Source: Opitutaceae bacterium (GTDB taxonomy: Bacteria > Verrucomicrobiota > Verrucomicrobiia > Opitutales > Opitutaceae). From it: a stretch of 64,000 bases of DNA. The position numbers were made by a program, and so were the translations under genes. Below the pieces are notes generated by a model. The model searched no databases and was not told where the DNA came from. It worked only from the letters and a program-made list of their open reading frames with translations. Shown here in pieces: positions 46,508-55,171 of this stretch (its first letter is position 1; every line of letters begins with the position of its first letter). The DNA is taken from positions 310,001 through 374,000 of the forward strand of contig JAIXWF010000019.1 of the NCBI GenBank assembly GCA_027482185.1. Reading direction: 5' to 3'.

Positions 46508-46933
46508 TCAGGCCGGCGCCGCGCCGCCCGCACGGGCGAACGCCGCATCGAACACGGCCACCACGTGCGCCGGCGGCCGGATCGGCCGGCCGCCGCGGTC
46601 GATGAACGCATGCACGGTTGCGCCCGTCGCCAACAGCTCTTCGCCGCGCCGCACTTCGTAGGTGAGCTTGATCCGCAGCAGCGGTTTTTCCGCCAACGTC
46701 GTGAGAATCGTCACGGTGTCGTCGTACACCGCCGGCCGCAGGTACTTCACCGCCACCTCGAGCACGGGCAACCGGTAGCCTTCCTCCTCCAATTGCCGGT
46801 ACGGCAGCCCCATTTCCTTCAGCAGCGTCGTGCGCCCGATTTCGAACCATGGCAGGTAGTTGCCGTGGTAGACGACTCCCATCATGTCGGTTTCCGCGTA
46901 GCGGACCGTGACCTGGGCGCGCGACTGGATCAT
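46508..46933 (-). CDS. Hotdog-fold acyl-CoA/ACP thioesterase (YbgC-like)
   Basis: 141 residues, the usual 4HBT size. VRYAETDMMGVVYHGNY contains the catalytic Asp (D16) of YbgC/4-hydroxybenzoyl-CoA thioesterases. It hydrolyses acyl-CoA or acyl-ACP. Its start overlaps the stop of the upstream GT4 gene by four bases (ATGA), so both are made together. The acyl substrate is unknown, but the neighbouring ACP and ketosynthase genes provide a natural one. Confidence 0.9.
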   Translation of the reverse strand: MIQSRAQVTVRYAETDMMGVVYHGNYLPWFEIGRTTLLKEMGLPYRQLEEEGYRLPVLEVAVKYLRPAVYDDTVTILTTLAEKPLLRIKLTYEVRRGEELLATGATVHAFIDRGGRPIRPPAHVVAVFDAAFARAGGAAPA

Positions 46934-48090
46934 GATTCGGAAACGGCCGGCGGCGGGAACAGCGCCGCGGCGCTCTCTTTCCAGCACGTGCGCAGCGCCC
47001 ATTCGCGGCCGGCCTCGCCGAGCCGCCGCCGCAACGCCGGATCGTGGATCAGTTTTTCGAAGGCCGCCGCCAGTTGGACCGGACGCTGCGGCGGCACCAG
47101 CAAGCCGGTCCGGCCGTCGAGCACCGCCTCGGCGACACCTCCGACGTCGTGCGCCACGACCGGCAGCCCGTGCGCCGCGGCCTCGAGGTAGACGAGGCCG
47201 AAGCCCTCGACGCTGCGGTCGAGGTTGATGCTCGTCATCGCGAAGATGTCCGCGCTGTCGTACACGCGCGAGAGTTCCTCGTCGGGCATGTTGCCGAGAA
47301 ACTTCACCGCCAGATCCGGTTTCTCCGCCGCCGCCGCGCGCAGCAGTTCCTCGTAACGGCCTTTGCTCTGGCCGCCGACGATCCAGTATTCGAGACGCGC
47401 GCGGAGTTCGGGCGGGAGCAGCTGCAGCGCCTGCAGGGTGAGCAACTGCCCCTTGCGGGGATGGAGCCGGCCGACCGTCAGGACGACGATCTTGCGGCCC
47501 GCGCGCTCCGGCCGCACGGGCACGACGGCGAAGTCCGACCGCAGCGCGCCGGGGGTCAGGAAGATCTTGTCGGCGGCCTCGGGAAAGTGGTTCAGCAGCA
47601 GTTCCTGCGTGAAGTTGGTCAGCGTGCTGACCCGTGTCGCCCGCCGGATCAATTGTCCCGCCAGCCAACGCCGCAGGGGGCTGCCGGCGAAGAGCAAAAT
47701 CTCCGAACCGTGGAACGTGAGCACCAGCCGCCTCGGCCGGAAGGTCTGGAAAAACTGCAGCAACATCATCGTCATCATCGGCCCCGGTTCGGGCAGGTAG
47801 ACGGTCGCGTTCCGCAAGGCCCGGCGATGCCGGATGAGTTCGCGGGCCAGCTGCACCTGGCAGGACAGGTCGTGCGTGCCGCGCAACGGCATCCGCCGCA
47901 ACCGGAACGGCCAGTCGGACTTCTCGGCCGCCGCCGGCGCCGCCTGGGCCCAGACCTCGACCCGATGCCCGAGCGCCGCCGAAGCCCGCGCGATCTCCTC
48001 CGTGAACGTGGCGATGCCCCCCCGTTTCGGATAGAACTCGTGGGTAATCAGGAAGACCGGCGGCGCGGCGTGGCTGGCGGAAGCGGACAA
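46930..48090 (-). CDS. GT4-family glycosyltransferase
   Basis: 386 residues. FLITHEFYPKRGGIATFTEE is the N-terminal glycine-rich acceptor loop; VLTVGRLHPRKGQ, FLGNMPDEELSRVYDSADIFAM and EGFGLVYLEAAAHGLPVV complete the GT-B signature. No ATG lies near; the start appears to be TTG at 48090, just before MSASASHAAPPVF. It is translationally coupled to the thioesterase and divergent from the ACP-dehydratase gene. Confidence 0.87.
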   Translation of the reverse strand: MSASASHAAPPVFLITHEFYPKRGGIATFTEEIARASAALGHRVEVWAQAAPAAAEKSDWPFRLRRMPLRGTHDLSCQVQLARELIRHRRALRNATVYLPEPGPMMTMMLLQFFQTFRPRRLVLTFHGSEILLFAGSPLRRWLAGQLIRRATRVSTLTNFTQELLLNHFPEAADKIFLTPGALRSDFAVVPVRPERAGRKIVVLTVGRLHPRKGQLLTLQALQLLPPELRARLEYWIVGGQSKGRYEELLRAAAAEKPDLAVKFLGNMPDEELSRVYDSADIFAMTSINLDRSVEGFGLVYLEAAAHGLPVVAHDVGGVAEAVLDGRTGLLVPPQRPVQLAAAFEKLIHDPALRRRLGEAGREWALRTCWKESAAALFPPPAVSES

Positions 48091-48305
48091 GGGACGTGCC
48101 GGCAGGCTCCGCCCGCACGGGCCGGCTGCCGGTCCGACCAGCTACGTTCGCCCCGGCCCGGGTGGCAAGCGCGGCCTGCGTTTCGGCGCATGGACCGAAA
48201 GCTGCTCAGCTTCCGCATCATCCCCGTCGGCAAACTCCTTCATGCTTCGGCGCCGACGAAATAATGGGTTTACTTCCCTCCCCTGTAACATACAACGAAC
48301 GAACA

Positions 48306-49295
48306 ATGCCCGATGCAGTTCAAACCAGTCCCGGAGCGGGCAAACCGCTGCTGCCGACGACACCCAAACCCTTTTCACCAGAAGACGAAGGCAGCCTCCG
48401 GGAAGCTCTGAAACGCTGTTCTCCGTCCACGTTTGAAGCTGCTATCCAGTATCGTAAAACCGGTAACGCTGAACATGTTCCGGCAGTCGTGATCGGGGTG
48501 ATCGAGCGGTTTGTGGAGCCCGACCTGCGGGTCAAGTTGAAGGATGCGGACGACGACCTCCGCCTGATCGAAGACTTGGGGATCGATTCCCTGACGATGA
48601 TGGAAATCGTCATTCTGGTCGAAGATGTCCTGCAGCTTTCGATCAACAACGACGAGTTGCGCAATCTGCGGACCGTCGGCGACGTCAAGACCTTCATCGA
48701 TTGCAAGATCCGCGGTTTGCCCCTGCCCAAACCGACGAAGTTCATCCCGATCGAGACCATCGGCGCCATCATGCCGATCCAGCCGCCGTTCCTGTTCCTG
48801 AACGAGGCCTCCGTCAGCTCCACGGCTGCCAACGGCAAATACAAGATCTCCGGCCAGGAATTCTTCCTGCAAGGTCATTTCAAGGACAACCCCGTGATGC
48901 CCGCCTCGATCATGCTCGAGGCCCTCGGCCAGCTGGCCGTGCTGTATCTCCTGGAAGGTGCCCCCACCGAAACCGGCAAGGTCGTCAGCCCCCAGACCAT
49001 CTTCTTCACCGGCTGCGAAGGCGTCCGCGCCCACCGCGTCTGCAAGCCGGGCGACATCCTCACCCTTTCGATCAAGCCGAAGCGCATGAAGATGCCGCTC
49101 GCCACGTTCGAAGGCGCGATCCGCGTCGGCCCCGAAAAAGCCGTCATCGTCGAGGAAATCACGCTGACCTACGGCTTTGTCGACGCCGTCAACGCCCCCG
49201 TCTCGATCAACGTCAACGGCTCCGCCCACGCGGAACCGGCCGTCCCGAGCCCGACCGCCGCGCCGACTCCGCTCCGCGCCGCCATCAACGCCTGA
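48306..49295 (+). CDS. Acyl carrier protein fused to a FabZ-like dehydratase
   Basis: 329 residues. The ACP domain (about 60-135) has DLGIDSLTMMEIVILVED with the phosphopantetheine serine S95. The FabZ-type hotdog domain follows: IGAIMPIQPPFLFLNEA, QGHFKDNPVMPASIMLEALGQ (catalytic H191, E205) and FFTGCEGVRAHRVCKPGD. The usual HR of the FabZ opening is replaced by IQ. ACP plus dehydratase in one chain implies dedicated elongation of a 3-hydroxyacyl intermediate. The first 600 bases show visibly lower GC at third positions than the neighbours. A terminator follows the gene before the ketosynthase. Confidence 0.88.
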   Translation: MPDAVQTSPGAGKPLLPTTPKPFSPEDEGSLREALKRCSPSTFEAAIQYRKTGNAEHVPAVVIGVIERFVEPDLRVKLKDADDDLRLIEDLGIDSLTMMEIVILVEDVLQLSINNDELRNLRTVGDVKTFIDCKIRGLPLPKPTKFIPIETIGAIMPIQPPFLFLNEASVSSTAANGKYKISGQEFFLQGHFKDNPVMPASIMLEALGQLAVLYLLEGAPTETGKVVSPQTIFFTGCEGVRAHRVCKPGDILTLSIKPKRMKMPLATFEGAIRVGPEKAVIVEEITLTYGFVDAVNAPVSINVNGSAHAEPAVPSPTAAPTPLRAAINA

Positions 49296-49320
49296 ACCGC
49301 ACCTTCCCGGGTGCTTCGCC

Positions 49321-49354
49321 AACGGCGGCCGCTCCGGCCGCCGTTTGTTTTTTT
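49321..49354 (+). terminator. Rho-independent terminator or attenuator between the ACP-dehydratase and ketosynthase genes
   Basis: AACGGCGGCC at 49321-49330 pairs with GGCCGCCGTT at 49336-49345 around a 5-base loop, then TGTTTTTTT. It lies inside what looks like one operon, so it may let the ACP be made in excess over the downstream enzymes. Confidence 0.9.
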
Positions 49355-49453
49355 GGGGGAAACTCCCGGACCGTCGGGGCGTCATCCGCCGCTCCCGCCT
49401 CCCGCGTTGACCACCGCGCGGGAACGCTGTCTCTTCCTTCCTCCCATCGGCGT

Positions 49454-50716
49454 ATGCCCAGAGTTTTCATCACCGGCCTCGGATTCGTCACCAGCATCGG
49501 CAACGACCGCCCCGCCGTCACCCGCAACCTCCGCGATCTCCGCCACGGTTTCGAGCTCTACCCGCCCTTCGACAAGCCCGACATCCCCGTCAAGGTGATC
49601 GGCACGATCAAGGACTTCACGACCGACTCGACCGACCCCGAGGACTGGACCTACCCCGCCCGCTACCGGATCAAGCGCGAACTCCTCCGCACCATGGCGC
49701 CGAGCGGGCTCTTCGCCCACTGCGCGATGCTGCAGGCGATCGAGGATGCGAAACTCTCCGACGCCGACGTCTCCAATCCCGAGACCGGCCTCTACGCGGC
49801 CTCCGGCGGTTCGCCCTACCTGCTCAACTACCACCACAACCGGCTCCACAAGCTCGGTGTGCTGCGCTGCTCCCCGCTCGGCATTGTCGCTTCGATCGCC
49901 GGCACCCTGAATTTCAATCTCGTCGCCGCCTTCCGGATCCAGGGCGCCTCCTGCGGCTTCTCCTCCGCCTGCGCCTCGTCCGCCCACGCCCTCGGCTACG
50001 GCTTCGACGACCTCGTCCTCGGCCGCCAGAAACGCATGTTCATCGTCGGCGCCGAAGACGGCAACCTCGACGCCATTCTGCCCTTCGCGGGCATGCGCAC
50101 GCTGTCGCTGCAAACCGACCCGAATCTCGCCTCCCGCCCCTTCGATGCCGCCCGCGACGGCTTCGTCGGCACCGGCGGCGGCGTGGTCCTCGTCCTTGAG
50201 ACCGAAGACGAAGTCGCCCGCCGCGGCGTCACCCCCTACGCCGAGGTCCTCGGCTGGGGCCAGGCTTCCGACGGTTACAACGTCGCGATTTCCCATCCCG
50301 AAGGCAGCGGTTCCGCCGCCGCCATGACCCTCGCGCTCCGCACCGCCAAGGTCGCGCCCGAGCAGGTCGATTACGTCAACGCCCACGCGACTTCGACGAT
50401 CATCGGCGATGTCTCCGAGGCCCGCGCGCTGCGCAGCGTTTTCAAATCCGGCCTTGGCCGTGTCGCCGTCAGCAGCACGAAAGCCCTCACCGGCCACGGT
50501 CTCTCCCTCGCCGGCGCGATGGAAAGCGCGTTCAGCGCCGTCGCGCTCCGCGAAGGATTCATTCCCGGCAACCCGCATCTGCGCCAGCCCGACCCCGAGT
50601 GCGCCGACCTCAATCTGCCCCGGACCACGGAAAACCGCGCCCCCGGCATCGTGATCAAGAACAGCAGCGGCTTCGGCGGAGCCAACGTCGCGCTGGTCTT
50701 CAAACGCGTCGCCTGA
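49454..50716 (+). CDS. Beta-ketoacyl-ACP synthase (FabF/KAS II family)
   Basis: 420 residues. The triad is C173 (SSACASSAHAL), H311 (NAHATSTIIGD) and H348 (STKALTGHGLSLAG). K343 is the conserved lysine. It condenses malonyl-ACP with an acyl primer. The N-terminal part (HGFELYPPFDKPDIPVKVIGT) differs from ordinary FabF, which suggests a specialised clade. It is followed four bases later by an SDR gene. Start is ATG 49454 with no ribosome-binding site. Confidence 0.92.
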   Translation: MPRVFITGLGFVTSIGNDRPAVTRNLRDLRHGFELYPPFDKPDIPVKVIGTIKDFTTDSTDPEDWTYPARYRIKRELLRTMAPSGLFAHCAMLQAIEDAKLSDADVSNPETGLYAASGGSPYLLNYHHNRLHKLGVLRCSPLGIVASIAGTLNFNLVAAFRIQGASCGFSSACASSAHALGYGFDDLVLGRQKRMFIVGAEDGNLDAILPFAGMRTLSLQTDPNLASRPFDAARDGFVGTGGGVVLVLETEDEVARRGVTPYAEVLGWGQASDGYNVAISHPEGSGSAAAMTLALRTAKVAPEQVDYVNAHATSTIIGDVSEARALRSVFKSGLGRVAVSSTKALTGHGLSLAGAMESAFSAVALREGFIPGNPHLRQPDPECADLNLPRTTENRAPGIVIKNSSGFGGANVALVFKRVA

Positions 50717-50720
50717 CCCC

Positions 50721-51557
50721 GTGGCTGCGACCCGCGTCTCCGAGCTCTACCGCACGGCCTTCGTCACCGGCGCGAGCACCGGCCTCGGCCGCGCCTTTGC
50801 GGAGATGCTCCTCGCCGACGGTGTCCGCGTCTGGGGCACCTCGCGCGACGCCGCCCGCCTCGATCCGCTCGCCCGCGCTTTTCCGGATACCTTCCGCGCC
50901 GTCGCCTGCGACCTCGCCGACGGCGCCGCCGCGGCCGCCGTCTTCCGGACCGCGTCCGACCAGGCCGGCGGTTTCGATCTCGTGGTAAACAACGCCGGCT
51001 ACGGCGTCTTCGCCGAATTCGCCGGAGCCGATTTCGAAGTCTGGCAGGAACAGATCGAGGTCATGCTCGTGAACACCGCGCGTCTCTCCCATGCCGCCCT
51101 GCGCGCCCACCTCGCCCGCGGCCGCGGCGCCCTCGTCAATATCTCGTCCCTCGCCGCCGAGTTCCCGCTGCCGTTCCAGAGCGCCTACAACGTCGTCAAG
51201 GCCGGCCTCTCCGCCCTCAACGAAAGTCTCCTGCTCGAGACCGCCGGTACCGCCGTGATCGTGCTCGATGTCCGGCCCGGCGACTACCGCACCGATTTCG
51301 AAGGGTCCGTCCGCCGCCCCCAAGCCGCGCCCACCCCGCGGATGGAGCGCGCCTGGCGTGCCTTCGACGGCATGATGCGCAGCGGCCCGCCGCCGGCCCA
51401 CGCCGCCGCCTGCCTGCGCACGGCCCTGCTCCGGCAACGCCGCGGCACGTTGCGCATCGGGCGTTTCTTCCAGGCCGTCGTCGCTCCGTTTCTCGCCCGC
51501 CTTGGCTCCCTCGACCTGAAGCGCCGGATCCAGGCCCGCTACTTCGACGTCGGCTGA
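50721..51557 (+). CDS. Short-chain dehydrogenase/reductase, possible ketoreductase
   Basis: 278 residues of a classical SDR. TGASTGLG (16-23), NNAG (90-93), S142/S143 and Y156xxxK160 are intact. The C-terminal 60 residues are basic and hydrophobic (RIGRFFQAVVAPFLARLGSLDLKRRIQARYF), which suggests membrane contact and differs from soluble FabG. Start is GTG at 50721, four bases after the ketosynthase stop. In this setting it probably reduces a ketoacyl or sphinganine-type intermediate; this is inferred. Confidence 0.88.
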   Translation: MAATRVSELYRTAFVTGASTGLGRAFAEMLLADGVRVWGTSRDAARLDPLARAFPDTFRAVACDLADGAAAAAVFRTASDQAGGFDLVVNNAGYGVFAEFAGADFEVWQEQIEVMLVNTARLSHAALRAHLARGRGALVNISSLAAEFPLPFQSAYNVVKAGLSALNESLLLETAGTAVIVLDVRPGDYRTDFEGSVRRPQAAPTPRMERAWRAFDGMMRSGPPPAHAAACLRTALLRQRRGTLRIGRFFQAVVAPFLARLGSLDLKRRIQARYFDVG

Positions 51558-51573
51558 TCCGCCCTCCTCGCCG

Positions 51574-52788
51574 ATGTCCAAGGTCCGAATCCTCGTTCTC
51601 ACGTCCAGCACCGGCGGCGGCCACGACGCCCGCGCCCAGGCCTTCGCGGAGTGGTGCTTCCAGCTCTACCGCCACGACGTCGACGTGCGCATCGAGCAGA
51701 TGCTCGAGAAATCCTCCGTCATCAACCGCGCCGGCGTCGGCTTCTACAACCGCATCCAGCGCGCGGCGCCGTGGATCCACAAACTGTTCTACGCCTTCGT
51801 CGAACTGCTGAGTTATCTCAACCGCAGCTCCGTCGTCCTCGGCAACGGCTACTACGTGAAGGTGCTGCAGGAGTACCGGCCCCACCTCGTCTTCAGCGTC
51901 CACGATTGCCTCAACCGCGGCTACTTCCCGCTGGCCCGCCGCATCCTCGGCGCCGACCGCGTCCGCTGCGCCACCTACTGCGGCGAGTTCTCCGGCGGCT
52001 GGGGCTACTCGCGCAACTGGATCGAGCCCAGCGTCGACCTCTATATTTCGCGCACGCCGACCGCCCGCGACTACGCGGTCAAATGCGGCATCCCCGAGGC
52101 GCGCACGCGCGTCCGCGGCTCGATGATGCTGCCGCGTTCCTACTCCGAGATCGTCCCGCCCGAGGAACGCGGCGAATTCCGCGCCAAGCGCCTCGGCCTC
52201 GATCCCGACAAGTTCACCGTCTTCCTCGCCACCGGCGGCAACGGCGCCAACAACCACGCCGCCCTCCTGCCCGCGCTCCTGCGCCACGCCGACCGTGTGC
52301 AGGCGATCGTGATCTGCGGCCGCAACCAGGAAACCTACAACGAACTCGTCCACTGGCGCGCTCTGCACCCCGAGTTCTCCTGCTACATCGAGGCCTACTC
52401 GGAAATCGTCCATCTGCTGATGCAGGCGAGCGACGCCATCGTCACCCGCGGCGGCACCACCACCTGCGCCAAGGCCCTGCATTTCCGCTGCCCGATCGTC
52501 TTCAATGCCTTCGGCGGCATCATGCCGCAGGAAGAACTGACGTGGAAATTTTTCCGCAACGGCGCCGCGTCCGAAAAGATCGAGAGCGCCGGCGACTTCG
52601 CCCGCATCGTCGACCGCTGGATGGCGGAGCCGGCGAGCTACACCGCCGTCCGCGCCAACTTCCTCCGCCTCCGGTACGAGGACGATCCGACGGTCGTGAT
52701 CGACGAGCTGGTGGAACTCGCCAACGCCGCGGCCGGCGCGAAACTCCGCCGCCAGCCGTTCCCGCCGACCCGCGGCCGAAACACCTAG
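51574..52788 (+). CDS. GT28-type lipid glycosyltransferase (MGDG synthase/UgtP-like)
   Basis: 404 residues. LTSSTGGGHDARAQAF (from residue 10) is the N-terminal membrane and acceptor motif of MGDG synthases, and VTRGGTTTCAKALHFRCPIV is the C-terminal donor site. LYISRTPTARDYAVKCGI and FLATGGNGANNHAALLP are also typical. These enzymes add a hexose from UDP-sugar to diacylglycerol or other lipids. The gene is 17 bases after the SDR, which suggests that the lipid made by the upstream enzymes is glycosylated. Confidence 0.85.
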   Translation: MSKVRILVLTSSTGGGHDARAQAFAEWCFQLYRHDVDVRIEQMLEKSSVINRAGVGFYNRIQRAAPWIHKLFYAFVELLSYLNRSSVVLGNGYYVKVLQEYRPHLVFSVHDCLNRGYFPLARRILGADRVRCATYCGEFSGGWGYSRNWIEPSVDLYISRTPTARDYAVKCGIPEARTRVRGSMMLPRSYSEIVPPEERGEFRAKRLGLDPDKFTVFLATGGNGANNHAALLPALLRHADRVQAIVICGRNQETYNELVHWRALHPEFSCYIEAYSEIVHLLMQASDAIVTRGGTTTCAKALHFRCPIVFNAFGGIMPQEELTWKFFRNGAASEKIESAGDFARIVDRWMAEPASYTAVRANFLRLRYEDDPTVVIDELVELANAAAGAKLRRQPFPPTRGRNT

Positions 52789-52834
52789 GCGCGCGGCGCC
52801 TCTTCCGCGTTGCGCGCCGCGCGGTGCGTTTCCC

Positions 52835-54100
52835 ATGCTCGGACCCACGTTGTCCTCGCCGCCCGCCATCGCCTACCTGTACACGACGTTTCCGAAGAGC
52901 ACGGAAACGTTCCTCCAACGCGAGATCATCGCCCTCCGCGCGCGCGGCGTGAATCTCCGGATTTATTCCCTCTGGGGCGGCGGCGGCACGTTCCGGGGCC
53001 TGCCCGTGGCGACCTTCAACAAATGGCGCCTGCTCACCCTCGTCTGGATGATTCCCTACGAGGCCTGGCGCCGGCCCGAGGTCCTGCGCGAATTGCTCCG
53101 CGGTCTGCGCACGCGCCGCGCGCCCTCGTGGCTCAACTTCTGGGAAAACATGCTCGGCGCCGGCTTCGCCTGCCTCTTCGCCGGCGAATTCCGCCGCGAC
53201 CCGCCCGCTTGGATCCACGCCGCCTGGGGCGGCGCGCCCGCCACCGCCGCGTGGCTGCTCTGGCGCCTCGACGGCCACCGCTTCAGCGCCGCCGCGCACG
53301 CCTACGATATCTTCGAGCACGGCGGCGATTGGTGGCTCGACGAAAAATTGCGCCACGCCGCCTTCGTCCACACCTCCACCGAGATGGGGCGCCGCGCCCT
53401 CCTCGCCCGCGGGCACGACGCCGCCCGCCTCGTCTGCATCCGTCGCGGCCTCGACCGCCTGCCCGAGCTCAAGCCGCTCCGCCGCGACCGCTCCGTGCTC
53501 CGCCTCGTCTGCGTCGCCCGCCTCGTCGAGAAAAAGGGCCTCGACCACCAGCTCCGCATCTACGCCGCGCTGCAGGCCGCCGGCATTCCTTTCGCCGCCC
53601 GCATCATCGGCGAAGGCCCGCTCCGCGGCGAACTCGAGAAACTCGCCGGCCACCTCGGCATCGCCGGCCAACTCACCTTCGCCGGCCACCTGCCCCAGCA
53701 CGAGGTCTGGAACCAACTCGCCTGGGCCGACGTGCTCCTGCACACGGGCGTCATCGCGCCGAGCGGCGACCGCGACGGCCTGCCCAACGTCATCCCCGAG
53801 GCGATGTCCGCCGGCGTGCTCGTGATCACTTCGCCCGCCGCCGCCACCACCGAAGCCGTCGCCCAGGGCATCACCGGGCTCGTCGCCCCCGTCGACCATC
53901 CCGCCGACTGGGTTGCCGCGCTGCGCCGGCTCGCGTCCGACGACGCGTTCGCGGAAAAGCTCCGCACCGCCGCCCGCCGCTGGGTCGAGGAAAACTTCGA
54001 CGCCCACCGCAACTCGGGCCGGCTGCTCGCCCTTTTCCACGAAGTCCTCGCCGGTCCCGCCGCACCCGCGGCCGCGCCCGCGCCGGGCCAGGCGGCGTGA
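52835..54100 (+). CDS. GT4-family glycosyltransferase (colanic-acid-type)
   Basis: 421 residues. IAYLYTTFPKSTETFLQREIIAL is a typical N-terminus of exopolysaccharide GT4 enzymes. VCVARLVEKKGLDHQLRIYA, GEGPLRGELEKLA, FAGHLPQHEVWNQLAWADVLLH and DGLPNVIPEAMSAGVLVI define the donor side. The stop TGA overlaps the GTG start of the next gene. The Ala-rich tail is low-complexity. Confidence 0.88.
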   Translation: MLGPTLSSPPAIAYLYTTFPKSTETFLQREIIALRARGVNLRIYSLWGGGGTFRGLPVATFNKWRLLTLVWMIPYEAWRRPEVLRELLRGLRTRRAPSWLNFWENMLGAGFACLFAGEFRRDPPAWIHAAWGGAPATAAWLLWRLDGHRFSAAAHAYDIFEHGGDWWLDEKLRHAAFVHTSTEMGRRALLARGHDAARLVCIRRGLDRLPELKPLRRDRSVLRLVCVARLVEKKGLDHQLRIYAALQAAGIPFAARIIGEGPLRGELEKLAGHLGIAGQLTFAGHLPQHEVWNQLAWADVLLHTGVIAPSGDRDGLPNVIPEAMSAGVLVITSPAAATTEAVAQGITGLVAPVDHPADWVAALRRLASDDAFAEKLRTAARRWVEENFDAHRNSGRLLALFHEVLAGPAAPAAAPAPGQAA

Positions 54101-55152
54101 TCTACTTCGACGTCACCCAGACCGGCTCCGCCGCCCACCGCTCCGGCCTCACCCGGGTCGGTCGCCGCCTGCTCGCCGAGCTCGGCTCCGCGGCCGTCGC
54201 CGCCGTGTGGCGCGACGGCGCCCTCCGCCGCGCCGACTCCGGCGCCCCTGTCGCCCCGGCACGCGACGACTGGTTTCTCACCGCCGAACTCTTCTCCGAG
54301 GCGGAACGTCCGGGCTTCGCCGCCTTCCTCGCCGCGCGCCCGCTGCGCTGCGCCGCGGTTTTCCACGACGCCATCCCGCTCAAGCACCCGCACATCACCT
54401 GGCCGAAGAGCGTCGCCCGCCACCCGGGCTACCTGAAGCTGCTCGCCGCCTTCGACCGCATCTTCGCCGTCTCCGCCGCCAGCCGCGACGAACTGCTCGG
54501 CTACTGGCGCTGGCTCGGGCTCGCCGCGACGCCGCCCGTCGGGACCGTCGCACTCGGCGCCGACGCCGCCGGCACGCCGCGTATCACCCATCCGGCGACG
54601 CCGTCGGCCCCGCCGGAGCTGCTCTGCCTCGGCATCCTCGAGCCGCGCAAAAACCAGACCCTCCTGCTCGCCGCCTGTGCGCCGCTCTGGCGCGAGGGTC
54701 TCGACTTCCGGCTTCACCTCGTCGGCCGCGTGAACCCGCACTTCGGCCGGCCGATCGCGGAGGCCGTGGCGCGCCTGCGCCGCGAGGTCGGCCCGCGGCT
54801 CGTCCATCATGCGGACGCCGACGATGCCGCCGTGGCCGCACGTTTCGCCGCCGCCCGCGCCACCGTTTTTCCCACGCTGGCCGAGGGTTGCGGCCTGCCG
54901 CTGCTGGAGTCGCTGTGGCACGGCGTGCCCTGCGTGTGCAGCGACCTGCCGGTGCTCCGCGAAAACGCCGACGCCGGCGGTTGCCTGCCGGTGGCGCCCG
55001 ACGATCCCGCGGCGTGGACCGCGGCGCTGCGCCGCATCCTGACCGACGACTCGCGGCACGCCGACTTGGCGCGCGCCGCGGCCACACGCTCCCTGCCCAC
55101 GTGGGCCGCGACCGCCGCGCAGATCCGCGCGTCGCTCGCGTCTCCCGCCTGA
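54097..55152 (+). CDS. GT4-family glycosyltransferase, paralogue of the enzyme at 32024
   Basis: 351 residues beginning at GTG (VIYFDVTQTGSAAHRSG), overlapping the previous gene by GTGA. AVFHDAIPLKHPHI, AVSAASRDELLGYWRWLG, CLGILEPRKNQTLLL and FPTLAEGCGLPLLESLWHGVPCV match the enzyme at 32024 in order. One gene is in the polysaccharide region, the other behind the acyl-lipid genes, so the two products may share acceptors or represent a duplicated step. Confidence 0.87.
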   Translation: MIYFDVTQTGSAAHRSGLTRVGRRLLAELGSAAVAAVWRDGALRRADSGAPVAPARDDWFLTAELFSEAERPGFAAFLAARPLRCAAVFHDAIPLKHPHITWPKSVARHPGYLKLLAAFDRIFAVSAASRDELLGYWRWLGLAATPPVGTVALGADAAGTPRITHPATPSAPPELLCLGILEPRKNQTLLLAACAPLWREGLDFRLHLVGRVNPHFGRPIAEAVARLRREVGPRLVHHADADDAAVAARFAAARATVFPTLAEGCGLPLLESLWHGVPCVCSDLPVLRENADAGGCLPVAPDDPAAWTAALRRILTDDSRHADLARAAATRSLPTWAATAAQIRASLASPA

Positions 55153-55171
55153 GCCGGGGCACCGCCCCGGC

